A stretch of DNA of 12,401 bases, taken from the NCBI GenBank assembly GCA_945870115.1, contig CAMBRH010000081.1, positions 1-12,401 on the forward strand. The letters run 5' to 3'. Shown one piece after another: positions 1 to 6,862 of this stretch. A program made the position numbers and the translations under genes. A model generated the notes under the pieces. The model did no database searches. It was not told the DNA's origin and was given only the letters and a program-made list of their open reading frames with translations. This DNA comes from Chitinophaga pinensis. Its GTDB lineage: Bacteria; Bacteroidota; Bacteroidia; Flavobacteriales_D; Crocinitomicaceae. Numbering within the stretch: the first letter of the stretch is position 1; each line of letters starts with the position of its first letter.

Positions 1-771
1 TTTATTAAGAAAAATTGGTCAGACATGGATTTATCTAAAGATGGCGAAAAATACATCATGGTTTTCAAAAACAGCAAAGAATCTTTCAAAACAGAAGTTC
101 GACCAGTTGTTCAGGGAGCTGAATTAAAAGTTGCTGAGAAGAAATTTGATTTGGCCTTTGAAAATTTTAAAGAAAATAAAAAGTCATTTGAAATTCAAAA
201 AAAGAATTTAGAATCTGATAAACTAAAACACGAATCAAATTTGAATAAATTGATTTATGAGGAAAAAATCAAAACGGAGAAAAGAAACAATCAAGTTCAA
301 GAAGATGTGGCTTTAACTGCTAATAAAGAAATACTTACAGTTGGAACTTTTTCAAACTTTGTTTCATTTCAAGCTCCAGTATTTGGTGTGTTTAATTGCG
401 ACAAACCAATTACTTATCCGAAACCATTTGAATCTGCTGTTGCATTTTTATGGATTGGACATCAAATTGCTAAATTCAAGCAATTATTTATCTTCGATTT
501 AGACAAAAACAATCGCTATTCTTATAGTTCCGTTCCTGGACTTGGATACCAAAGTACGGAAAATATTGGTTTTCACAAAAACAATGATGTAGTAGTTATT
601 GGTATAGATTTTGAGGGCAATGTTGGATATGCTGAATTTAAAAATCGTAAAAATGATAAGTCCAAAGAAAATAACAACTTGGATAAAATCGTTTTCACAC
701 GAAAAGATAAAGCTAGTTCAACACTTGATTTACTTAAGAAACTATTGAATGAAGAAACGAAAAGTGTTTAG
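1..771 (+). CDS. Hypothetical protein with coiled coil, 5'-truncated by window edge
   Basis: The reading frame is open from base 1, so the gene probably begins upstream of the window. The ATG at 25 has no recognisable promoter or ribosome-binding signal and is a weak start candidate. About 256 residues are visible. Counting from that ATG, residues 30-100 are rich in K, E, F and N with heptad-like spacing and should form a helix or coiled coil. From about residue 104 the sequence becomes beta-like, with an FGVFNCDKP motif near 120-128 and alternating hydrophobic strands such as FIFDLDKNNRYSY and DVVVIGIDFEGNVGY. The short N-terminal part before the helix also reads as beta-strand. From memory, this arrangement recalls the C-terminal region of larger Bacteroidota extracellular proteins, but I cannot name a family. 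Its last 23 bases overlap the next gene, suggesting co-transcription and coupled translation. Function unknown. Confidence 0.7.
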   Translation, partial: FIKKNWSDMDLSKDGEKYIMVFKNSKESFKTEVRPVVQGAELKVAEKKFDLAFENFKENKKSFEIQKKNLESDKLKHESNLNKLIYEEKIKTEKRNNQVQEDVALTANKEILTVGTFSNFVSFQAPVFGVFNCDKPITYPKPFESAVAFLWIGHQIAKFKQLFIFDLDKNNRYSYSSVPGLGYQSTENIGFHKNNDVVVIGIDFEGNVGYAEFKNRKNDKSKENNNLDKIVFTRKDKASSTLDLLKKLLNEETKSV

Positions 772-1177
772 GATTTTTCACATTTTAATATTGCTTGTTA
801 TCTCAGGTAATCTATTTGCCCAAAAAATCGAATCAATTCAACTCAAAAAAACAACCATCGAAAGCGATTATTATCCGCAAATTGAAGGTTTTTTTCAAGG
901 TGAAATTCCAATAATGCAACTTGGAAGTTTGGATGGATTTATTACAAAAATTGGTTGGAAAATTCAATCTTTTGAAATGAATTATATTTCAGGAAGAGAC
1001 TATAAAACGCAACAAATTTTTTCAAATGTAATTCCTGATTCAATTATTGTTGATATTTCACAAAATTCAATGAATGAACAAATATTTTTTACTAAAATAA
1101 TGGCAGTGGATGATTTAAAAGTGGCACATTTATTGAATAGTATGACACTAATTCCAATTAAAAAACAAGATGAATAA
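749..1177 (+). CDS. Small secreted protein, possible GldM C-terminal-like domain
   Basis: A 142-residue protein starting with a basic stretch (MKKRKVFRIF), a hydrophobic core and a typical Bacteroidota signal-peptidase I end (GNLFAQ, cleavage near residue 24-25), so it should reach the periplasm or beyond. The mature part is about 118 residues and beta-rich. From residue 60 the pattern (KIGWKIQSFEMNYISG, then a short helix, then IIVDIS and IFFTKIMAV, ending in a hydrophobic strand) resembles the C-terminal beta domain of the gliding/T9SS protein GldM as I remember it. That match is weak and is inference only. The gene overlaps the upstream gene by 23 bases and the downstream gene by 8 bases, so the three are almost certainly one transcript. 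No catalytic motif is seen. Confidence 0.75.
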   Translation: MKKRKVFRIFHILILLVISGNLFAQKIESIQLKKTTIESDYYPQIEGFFQGEIPIMQLGSLDGFITKIGWKIQSFEMNYISGRDYKTQQIFSNVIPDSIIVDISQNSMNEQIFFTKIMAVDDLKVAHLLNSMTLIPIKKQDE

Positions 1178-1577
1178 AATTTTACTTTTTTTCTTTTTAA
1201 TTTGCTCAATTTTTACTGACAATTTATTTTCTCAAGAAGTTATAACAATCAAAATCAGTAAAGAAAACACACAATTATATCACGGTTTAAGTGAAGAATT
1301 AAGTTCTTGGTATTTCTTTTTAGATTCTGATTCTATCTGTTATTTAGCAGAATTGAAAATCCCAGAAGAAGAAATTAAAAATTGGTTTGAAACAAGAAAA
1401 AATAGCAATAACATTTTCAAAGGAAAAATTGAATTTGGACAATATCCAACTTTGATGTTAACCAAGGATAATGATGCAGAAACACGCATTAATTTTTATG
1501 TGGTTTTTGAAGGCAAAAATCGACTAAATTTGAATTCGGTTGAAGATGGATTGGTTTATGAATTTATTAAAAAATAA
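1170..1577 (+). CDS. Small secreted protein of unknown function
   Basis: A 135-residue protein with a clear signal peptide (MNKILLFFFLICSIF through NLFSQ; cleavage probably after residue 21). The mature part is about 114 residues, rich in charged and aromatic residues, with several alternating beta-like segments (VITIKIS, INFYVVFEG) and an amphipathic stretch EEEIKNWFETRKNS. I recognise no family. The start ATG lies inside the end of the previous gene, where ATGAATAA combines this start with the previous TAA stop. This is the classic geometry for translational re-initiation, which supports a functional link with the upstream secreted protein. No rho-independent terminator follows; the next 198 bases are very AT-rich. 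Confidence 0.75.
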   Translation: MNKILLFFFLICSIFTDNLFSQEVITIKISKENTQLYHGLSEELSSWYFFLDSDSICYLAELKIPEEEIKNWFETRKNSNNIFKGKIEFGQYPTLMLTKDNDAETRINFYVVFEGKNRLNLNSVEDGLVYEFIKK

Positions 1578-1666
1578 ATATTCACAGAAACCATTTATAT
1601 GTTCATTTAAAATGCTCTTTTGAAAAATAATCAAAAATAAAAAATAAATAATTAAAAAATAAACCT

Positions 1667-1674
1667 TAGCTTTG
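1667..1674 (+). promoter_or_regulatory. Candidate -7 promoter box for the outer-membrane barrel gene
   Basis: TAGCTTTG is an exact match to the Bacteroidota -7 consensus TAnnTTTG. No TTG (-33) element lies at the usual spacing upstream; that stretch is an A-rich low-complexity block (about 1622-1661). Transcription would start near 1680 and give a leader of roughly 95 nt before the ATG at 1776, the longest leader in the window. Confidence 0.5.
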
Positions 1675-1686
1675 CAATAATAAATG

Positions 1687-1748
1687 ATAGCTTAATCAAT
1701 TAAATATTGAAACCGAAAAATCCGTTTTGCTACTTAATTGAAAGCTAT
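1687..1748 (+). promoter_or_regulatory. Possible 5'-leader stem-loop upstream of the barrel gene
   Basis: Two arms are complementary: ATAGCTT (1687-1693) pairs with AAGCTAT (1742-1748), and CAATTAA (1697-1703) pairs with TTAATTG (1734-1740). A 3-by-1 internal loop separates the two helices and the apical loop is 30 nt. It sits wholly in the predicted leader and ends 27 nt before the start codon. It is not followed by a T-tract, so it is not a terminator. It could affect mRNA stability or translation, or be a DNA-level operator. In AT-rich DNA a fold of this size may be accidental. Confidence 0.35.
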
Positions 1749-1775
1749 TTTTAAATAACTTTTAAAAATTAAAAA

Positions 1776-2756
1776 ATGAATAAAATTTTAGGAATATTAG
1801 CTCTTTTGTTTGTAAGTTCTGGATTGTTTGCTCAATTTTCTAACTTTAATACGCAAAAAAACTGGTCTATGAACAAAAAAGAATTTGTTTTCGGAGGTGG
1901 TTCTACACAGTTTTTAGGTGATTTAGGTGGTCAAGCAGGAATTGGAAAAGATTACTCTTTAGCTGATATTGACTGGAAATCTACTAGTTACAATTTTACA
2001 ATTGCTTTCAGATATCGTTTTCATCCAAATTTTGCAACAACTTCAAGTTTAAATTTTGGTGTTTACAAGGCGAGTGATTTTTTAACAGAAAATGCTGCTA
2101 GAAATGGTAGACAAATTAATATTAAATCAACTCTTTTTAGTTTTTCTCAACGTTACGAGTATATTGTTTATGCAAACGAAAAAGTTGGTAAACGAAATAA
2201 TATTCCAGGTTTGAAAGGAATGAAAGATAAAAATACTCAAGTCTACATTTACACAGGAGCTGGATTGGCTCTTTTTGATCCTAGAGCTGGAGCAAATGGC
2301 GCTACAAGTTTTAGCGTTTACAATCAAACTGAAGGAATTAGACTAAGACCATTAAGTACAGAAGGTCAAGGAAAACCAGGTGGATTTGGTGATACTTACA
2401 GAGGCGTGACAGCAATAGTGCCTTTTGGGATTGGATATAGAATGGGAATGGGAAGAATGTGGAGAGTTGCAGTTGAAGCAACATATTTTAAGACATTCAC
2501 AGATTATATGGATGATGTATCAACTGAATACTATAACTATGTAGCTAATGATGTAACGGCTTCTCCTGAAGCAATATTCTTCTCAAATCCAGCTGAAAAA
2601 GGACCTTGGCAAAAAGTGATAAATGGAGATAAAAGAGGTGATAAACAAAAAGATGCTTTTTTCTATTTAAATTTAACATTTGCTAAAAATGTAACTTACA
2701 AGAGTTATGATCGCGGAAGACAAATTAAGTGGAAAGGCGTTAGAGCAAAATTTTAA
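1776..2756 (+). CDS. Outer-membrane beta-barrel protein (DUF6089-like)
   Basis: A 326-residue protein with a signal peptide (MNKILGILALLFVSSGLFAQ, cleavage near residue 19). The mature protein opens with a glycine-rich strand and turn (FVFGGGSTQFLGDLGG, residues 38-53), then regularly spaced amphipathic, aromatic strands: YNFTIAFRYRF, TTSSLNFGVYKASDF, FSFSQRYEYIVY, TQVYIYTGAGLALF, GVTAIVPFGIGYRMGMG and AFFYLNLTFAKNV. The early GxxxxLGDLG segment, the YRF...GSD-like region and the E-Y pattern fit the DUF6089 family of Bacteroidota outer-membrane proteins. The loop around residues 170-205 is long and probably extracellular. It is transcribed alone, from a candidate promoter at 1667 to a strong terminator at 2781. 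Role unknown; a structural or porin-like function is a guess. Confidence 0.82.
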   Translation: MNKILGILALLFVSSGLFAQFSNFNTQKNWSMNKKEFVFGGGSTQFLGDLGGQAGIGKDYSLADIDWKSTSYNFTIAFRYRFHPNFATTSSLNFGVYKASDFLTENAARNGRQINIKSTLFSFSQRYEYIVYANEKVGKRNNIPGLKGMKDKNTQVYIYTGAGLALFDPRAGANGATSFSVYNQTEGIRLRPLSTEGQGKPGGFGDTYRGVTAIVPFGIGYRMGMGRMWRVAVEATYFKTFTDYMDDVSTEYYNYVANDVTASPEAIFFSNPAEKGPWQKVINGDKRGDKQKDAFFYLNLTFAKNVTYKSYDRGRQIKWKGVRAKF

Positions 2757-2773
2757 TAATAATTGATCCTATT

Positions 2774-2816
2774 AAAAAAAAGCGAGATTCTTAAATGAGA
2801 ATCTCGCTTTTTTTTT
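2774..2816 (+). terminator. Strong rho-independent terminator
   Basis: Perfect 11-bp stem AGCGAGATTCT (2781-2791) / AGAATCTCGCT (2798-2808), a 6-nt loop TAAATG, then a run of eight more T (2809-2816). The A-run at 2774-2780 pairs with the T-run and lengthens the helix. It begins 24 bases after the barrel gene's stop. Because A and T tracts flank both sides, it could work in both directions. Confidence 0.93.
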
Positions 2817-2823
2817 ATCTTTG
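2816..2823 (+). promoter_or_regulatory. -7 promoter box of pyrD, abutting the terminator
   Basis: TATCTTTG matches TAnnTTTG exactly and starts on the last T of the preceding terminator's T-run. The pyrD ATG lies only 8 bases after the box, so the predicted transcript has a leader of about 0-5 nt. No TTG -33 element is visible, as that position is occupied by the terminator hairpin. Confidence 0.6.
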
Positions 2824-2831
2824 TAATCGAT

Positions 2832-3866
2832 ATGTACAAAATTATTCGATCCATTTTATTTTTATTTGATCCAGAAAAAATTCACTATTTTTCTGCTTAT
2901 TGGATAAAAAAAGCCTTCCAATTTTCTTTAACTAGAAACTATTTAAAAAATAAATATTCTCTTGAAAATCCAGTTTTAGAAAAAACATTGTTTGGAATAA
3001 AATTCAAAAATTCAGTTGGTCTTGCTGCTGGATTTGATAAAAATGCAAGCATGTTTAATGAACTAGACATGTATGGTTTTGGATTCATTGAAATTGGAAC
3101 TGTAACACCACTTCCCCAAGATGGAAATGAAAAACCTCGTTTATTTCGATTAAAAAAAGACAATGCAATTATTAATCGCATGGGGTTCAACAATGAAGGT
3201 GTTGACGCGGTCGTTGTACGATTAAAAAATAGAAATAAAAAAATCATTATTGGAGGAAATATTGGTAAAAACAAAATTACACCAAACGAAAATGCAATTG
3301 ATGATTATTTAATTTGTTTCAAAAAATTACACGAATTTGTCGATTATTTTGTCGTGAATGTTTCTTCTCCAAATACTCCAAATTTGAGAGAATTACAGGA
3401 AAAAGAACCTTTGAAGCATATTCTAAATACTTTAAAACTTGAAAACACTAAATTTGAAAATCCAAAGCCAATTTTACTAAAAATTGCTCCAGATTTAACT
3501 GATTCACAATTAGATGATATTATAGAAATCGTAACTGAAACAAAAATTGATGGAGTAATTGCTACAAATACTACCATTTCAAGAGAAAATTTGCAAACTT
3601 CAAACGAAGAAATTTCTAAAATAGGAATGGGAGGTTTATCTGGAAAACCATTAAATTCTCGTTCAACAGAAGTAATTCGTTATTTGTCTCAAAAATCAAA
3701 TAAGGCTTTTCCCATAATTGGTGTTGGAGGAATTCATTCTGCCGAAAATGCTTTAGAAAAAATTGAAGCTGGTGCTGATTTGGTTCAATTATATACTGGA
3801 TTTATTTACGAAGGTCCAAGTTTGATTAAAAAAATAAATTTAAAATTATCCCAAAAAAATCATTGA
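2832..3866 (+). CDS. pyrD: Dihydroorotate dehydrogenase (quinone), class 2
   Basis: Oxidises dihydroorotate to orotate with FMN, passing electrons to membrane quinone; fourth step of pyrimidine synthesis. At 344 residues it is close to the E. coli enzyme (336). Visible signatures: an N-terminal membrane-associating helical region characteristic of class 2 (residues 1-35, with DPEKIHYF), FMN/active-site segments GLAAGFDKNA (63-72), NRMGFNNEG (115-123) and NVSSPNTPNLRELQ (176-189, with S179 the expected catalytic serine of class 2), then KIAPDLTD, ATNTTISR, GGLSGKPL and the phosphate-binding IIGVGGIHS and LVQLYTGFIYEGP near the end. The start is supported by the family N-terminus and by the promoter 8 bases upstream. 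First gene of a probable run with HMG-CoA lyase (29-nt gap) and two lipoproteins. Confidence 0.97.
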   Translation: MYKIIRSILFLFDPEKIHYFSAYWIKKAFQFSLTRNYLKNKYSLENPVLEKTLFGIKFKNSVGLAAGFDKNASMFNELDMYGFGFIEIGTVTPLPQDGNEKPRLFRLKKDNAIINRMGFNNEGVDAVVVRLKNRNKKIIIGGNIGKNKITPNENAIDDYLICFKKLHEFVDYFVVNVSSPNTPNLRELQEKEPLKHILNTLKLENTKFENPKPILLKIAPDLTDSQLDDIIEIVTETKIDGVIATNTTISRENLQTSNEEISKIGMGGLSGKPLNSRSTEVIRYLSQKSNKAFPIIGVGGIHSAENALEKIEAGADLVQLYTGFIYEGPSLIKKINLKLSQKNH

Positions 3867-3891
3867 TTTTAATAAAAAAATCGTAATTTTA
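3863..3891 (+). promoter_or_regulatory. Weak candidate promoter for HMG-CoA lyase
   Basis: TTG at 3863-3865, inside the end of pyrD, is followed after 18 nt by TAATTTTA (3884-3891), which matches TAnnTTTG at all positions but the last. The ATG is 4 bases further on, so any transcript from here would be essentially leaderless. The gene may equally be read from the pyrD promoter. Confidence 0.3.
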
Positions 3892-3895
3892 TATC

Positions 3896-4759
3896 ATGTC
3901 AGAAATTAAAATCGTTGAATGTCCTAGAGATGCCATGCAAGGAATTAAAGAATTTATTCCTACTGAGACAAAAATTTCCTATTTAAACACTTTACTCAAA
4001 TGTAATTTCGACACCTTAGATTTTGGAAGTTTTGTTTCTCCAAAAGCAATTCCTCAAATGATTGACACGAAAGATGTTTTGGCAAAATTGGATTTATCTA
4101 ACACCAAAACAAAATTATTGGCTATAATTGCAAATGAACGTGGAGCAGAAGAAGCCATTTCTTTTGATGAAATAAATTATTTAGGATTTCCATTTTCAAT
4201 TTCTGAAACATTTCAACAAAGAAATACAAATAGTTCAATTTCTGAAGCCTTCAAAAAAGTAGAATTTATTCAAAATATTACACAGAAAGCAAACAAAGAA
4301 TTGGTTGTTTATTTATCCATGGGATTTGGAAATCCGTACAACGATGAATGGAACAGTGAGATTGTGGCAAATTGGACAGAAAAATTACACAAAGAATTAG
4401 GTATAAAAATTTTAGCACTTTCAGATACAATTGGTTGCGCAACTCCTGATTTAGTAAGCGATTTATTTAAAAATTTAATTCCTGCTTTTCCAAATGTAGA
4501 ATTTGGAGCGCACTTGCATACTTTGCCAGAAAATGCAATTAATTTAGTTGAAGCTGCATATAATTCTGGTTGCAGAAGATTTGACGGAGCTATAAAAGGC
4601 TTTGGTGGTTGTCCAATGGCAAAAAATGATTTAACTGGAAATATGCCAACTGAAAAAATCATCGAATATTTGAATCAAAACTCAATAGAAACAGGAATAA
4701 ATATAACAGAATTTCAAAATGCATTTAATCAAGTTGATTCCGTTTTTCCAAATCATTAA
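3896..4759 (+). CDS. mvaB: Hydroxymethylglutaryl-CoA lyase
   Basis: Cleaves (S)-HMG-CoA to acetoacetate and acetyl-CoA, the last step of leucine breakdown; a cytosolic TIM-barrel metal enzyme. At 287 residues it has the usual bacterial length. Expected active-site elements are present: R11-D12 in VECPRDAMQG (usually GPRDGLQ), SDTIG (176-180), metal-ligand histidines H206 and H208 in GAHLHT, and the signature loop GFGGCPMAKNDLTGNMPTE with catalytic C239 and metal-ligand N249. These correspond to human R41, D42, H233, H235, C266 and N275. The GPRDGLQ motif is slightly divergent (CPRDAMQG). The related citramalate and isopropylmalate synthases are less likely because the GGCP...GN loop is specific to HMG-CoA lyase. 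It starts 29 nt after pyrD and the next gene follows after 11 nt; no other leucine-degradation gene is in the window. Confidence 0.93.
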   Translation: MSEIKIVECPRDAMQGIKEFIPTETKISYLNTLLKCNFDTLDFGSFVSPKAIPQMIDTKDVLAKLDLSNTKTKLLAIIANERGAEEAISFDEINYLGFPFSISETFQQRNTNSSISEAFKKVEFIQNITQKANKELVVYLSMGFGNPYNDEWNSEIVANWTEKLHKELGIKILALSDTIGCATPDLVSDLFKNLIPAFPNVEFGAHLHTLPENAINLVEAAYNSGCRRFDGAIKGFGGCPMAKNDLTGNMPTEKIIEYLNQNSIETGINITEFQNAFNQVDSVFPNH

Positions 4760-4770
4760 TTTAAAATAAT

Positions 4771-5418
4771 ATGAATAATTTATTTAAAATAGCATTTTTG
4801 TTTTTTGCAATTATTGTTTTCAATTCATGTAAAAATGATTTGGACGATGTTGAAGATCCAATCAAAGTTGAGGATAAAACGGAAAAAAAAGGCGAGGAAA
4901 ACATTGAAGTACTTTTCAATGAAACTGTTTTTTCAGATGATTTATCGTTAAAGTTATTGAAAGAATTAGGTCACGGAATTTGTAATCCAAGTGAAAAAGA
5001 CCCAGAAAACTACATCAATCCACCATGTTCATCAAAGTTTTTTAAATTATTTGATTTCAAAGAAAAAACTTCCATGAGCGATGCTTTCATTTTATTGATC
5101 AAATCAAATGTGCATGATTTTCCTTTACGCAGAATTTATATCTACCAAAGAGAAAAAGGAAAATTGATAAAAGTAAATAGTTTTGTCGCGAATTTAATCG
5201 GTAAAAGAAAATCAAAAACTGAATATCAAGATTTAGTTTTACGTTTTGCTGATAAAGATCAAAATCACTTCAATTGCATTTATGTTTGGAGAAATAATCA
5301 TTATGAATATGATCGAGTTGAACAAATCAATGATTCAGATGTCAAAGTAGAATTTAGAGATTCGATGAATTTGGAGATATTGAAAGTTATTGAAGATAAT
5401 GGCATGCAAAACATTTAG
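4771..5418 (+). CDS. Lipoprotein of unknown function
   Basis: 215 residues. A signal peptide ends in a lipobox (VFNSC, lipidated Cys at residue 20), directly followed by an acidic stretch (KNDLDDVEDP) that resembles the lipoprotein export signal used in Flavobacteriia to send lipoproteins to the cell surface. The mature part contains two cysteines that could form a disulfide (in GHGICNP and NPPCSSKF) and beta-rich segments in the C-terminal half (LRRIYIYQR, DLVLRFAD, FNCIYVWRNNHYEY). I recognise no family. The gene begins 11 nt after the HMG-CoA lyase stop and is followed 36 nt later by a second lipoprotein gene, so co-transcription is likely although no shared pathway with the enzymes is evident. 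Confidence 0.75.
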   Translation: MNNLFKIAFLFFAIIVFNSCKNDLDDVEDPIKVEDKTEKKGEENIEVLFNETVFSDDLSLKLLKELGHGICNPSEKDPENYINPPCSSKFFKLFDFKEKTSMSDAFILLIKSNVHDFPLRRIYIYQREKGKLIKVNSFVANLIGKRKSKTEYQDLVLRFADKDQNHFNCIYVWRNNHYEYDRVEQINDSDVKVEFRDSMNLEILKVIEDNGMQNI

Positions 5419-5454
5419 AATGATGAGTGAAGAATTAAGAACTAAGAAATTAGC

Positions 5455-5883
5455 ATGAAGAAAACAATTATTCTCTTATTTTTAGCCTTAATCATTTTTT
5501 CATGTGTTCAAGATTCGCATCTAAAGCCAATTGAACCATATTATTTACTTCATGATAATAGCTCAAAAGTTTGGGTTATAAATCATGTTTTTTCAAATGG
5601 TAAAGATGAAGTTCCAATGTCATTCAAATTTAAAACAATGATGGTTTTTCATAAATCTGGTACCATTAAGATTTATAAAATAAATGACATTTCGGCGAAT
5701 ACTGCCAAAGTTGGAACATTTGATTTCTTAGATGATCCCAAGAAAATCAAAATAGATTATAACAACGAAAAAGTGATTTTTGAAATACAATCAATTAGCG
5801 AAGAAAAAGTTGAATTAAAATCTATTCGTTCAAAAAACAAATCTCAGTATTCGATGGAATTAATTTCATTTCCAGAGATATAA
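5455..5883 (+). CDS. Small lipoprotein, possibly lipocalin-like
   Basis: 142 residues with an SPII signal peptide and lipobox (LIIFSC, Cys at residue 17). Unlike the preceding lipoprotein there is no strongly acidic stretch after the Cys, so a periplasm-facing location is plausible. The mature domain of about 125 residues is a series of short beta strands: a start KVWVINHVF, then MMVFHKSGTIKIYKIN, KVGTFDFLDDPKKIKIDY, KVIFEIQSIS and KVELKSI. This order (W near the first strand, F-x-x-x-G-T, then G-x-F/W and a final V-E-L strand) resembles the small lipocalin-like domains common in Bacteroidota lipoproteins; that assignment is inference. It ends 2 bases from the stop of the opposite-strand acyl-activating enzyme gene, with no terminator between. 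Confidence 0.72.
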   Translation: MKKTIILLFLALIIFSCVQDSHLKPIEPYYLLHDNSSKVWVINHVFSNGKDEVPMSFKFKTMMVFHKSGTIKIYKINDISANTAKVGTFDFLDDPKKIKIDYNNEKVIFEIQSISEEKVELKSIRSKNKSQYSMELISFPEI

Positions 5884-5885
5884 TT

Positions 5886-6857
5886 TCACTCAACCATTAA
5901 ATTACATCCGCGAATATCAGCATTGTCAAATCTTCCCATCAATTTTAAACCTTTATTTGAGATTTGACCTAAATCCTGTGTTGCGATAAATGAACAAGAA
6001 TAAATATTTGCTAAATCAATCACATTTATTCCACCAGTTTTACTTTCTGGCAAAAAAGAAAATGGATCATTTGTGTCTCGAATTAAAATTTTCATCCAAT
6101 TTGGTAATTCAAAAATCTCGTCTTTATCGCTGTACGCTTGAGAAAGCAATTCAGTCATTCCATATTCAGATGAAATGAAATCACAGAGAAAAGCTTCTTT
6201 TAAAATTGCATGTAATTCCGATTTTGAAAGCTCTTTCCTCCTACCCTTCATGCCTCCAGTTTCAATTATCAAAGCTTTTGAAAGATTTGGTTTTTGTTCC
6301 GCTAAATCTAATAATGCATACGAAACACCAAAAATTACAACTTTTTTTCCTATAGAAATTGCCTTTTCATAATTTTCTAGCAAAGAAGAAAAGTCATTTT
6401 TAAAAAAACCTGACAATTCGTTTTTAGTTTCTTTAATAAGTCTTTCAACCATGTAAACCAAACTTGAATTTCCTTGCTCCAAATAGTTTGGCAATAAAGC
6501 TAATATAACTTGATTTTCTAATTCTCCTGAAAAATTTTCATAACTCTCCAAAAACGATTCTTCATACATTTTTGCCTTTAAAACATGGTGTTTACTTCTT
6601 GTTTGTTGTGTTGTACCTGAACTTAAAAACAACAATTCAGTTTTTTCTGTTGTTGAAAGAATATCATATAATTTGAAAAAATCAATTGGCAAAAAAGGAA
6701 TTTCTTCTATTTTTGTTGGTTTTGGTCGATTCAAAGCATGGACAAAATTCTTGTAAACAGGACAATTTTCGACCTGAAATTGAAATATTTCTAATGCTAA
6801 TTCTTCAAAATTTTGATTTTCTACTTCAAATATCCTTTTTTCTAAATTTTCAATCAT
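5886..6857 (-). CDS. LuxE-like acyl-activating enzyme / acyl-protein synthetase
   Basis: 323 residues from the ATG at 6857; one codon upstream is a TTG that also keeps the frame open but is a poorer start. The protein belongs to the adenylate-forming family in its short LuxE-like form. Visible motifs: the ATP-binding FLSSGTTQQTRSKH loop (about residues 78-91), a central ETGGMKGRRKEL, SSEYGMTELLSQ (usual YGxTE) and a C-terminal GRFDNADIRGCNLMVE. The cysteine six residues from the end sits where LuxE of luminous bacteria carries its acyl-accepting Cys364, suggesting acyl-AMP formation and a thioester intermediate. No LuxC-type reductase, LuxD or luciferase gene is nearby, so bioluminescence is not implied; acyl transfer in lipid or secondary metabolism is more likely. 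It lies 5 nt downstream of the histidine kinase, probably in one operon. Confidence 0.85.
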   Translation of the reverse strand: MIENLEKRIFEVENQNFEELALEIFQFQVENCPVYKNFVHALNRPKPTKIEEIPFLPIDFFKLYDILSTTEKTELLFLSSGTTQQTRSKHHVLKAKMYEESFLESYENFSGELENQVILALLPNYLEQGNSSLVYMVERLIKETKNELSGFFKNDFSSLLENYEKAISIGKKVVIFGVSYALLDLAEQKPNLSKALIIETGGMKGRRKELSKSELHAILKEAFLCDFISSEYGMTELLSQAYSDKDEIFELPNWMKILIRDTNDPFSFLPESKTGGINVIDLANIYSCSFIATQDLGQISNKGLKLMGRFDNADIRGCNLMVE

Positions 6858-6862
6858 CAAAA

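Noticed and set aside
25..27. ATG as the true start of the first gene
   Set aside because: The frame is open to base 1, there is no promoter or signal peptide at this ATG, and the protein begins mid-way into what looks like a beta region, so the gene is treated as cut by the window edge.
749..771. Frameshift joining the first and second genes into one
   Set aside because: The second gene starts with its own complete signal peptide, which argues for a separate protein with overlapping ends.
1622..1661. A-rich block as a replication origin or functional repeat
   Set aside because: It is simple low-complexity A/T sequence with no iterated motif or DnaA-box-like elements.
2939..3577. Open frames on the minus strand inside pyrD
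   Set aside because: pyrD is unmistakable on the plus strand; the antisense frames are serine/phenylalanine-rich products of complementary codons with no family features.
4309..4662. 117-codon minus-strand frame inside the HMG-CoA lyase gene
   Set aside because: It lies opposite the conserved active-site region of a clear enzyme gene and has no signal, domain or promoter.
5886..6857. A bioluminescence (lux) operon
   Set aside because: Only a LuxE-like enzyme is present; there are no luxC, luxD or luciferase genes nearby, and LuxE-like enzymes are common in non-luminous Bacteroidota.
6858..6860. TTG as start of the LuxE-like gene
   Set aside because: An ATG follows immediately at 6857 and is the more likely initiator; the difference is one residue.
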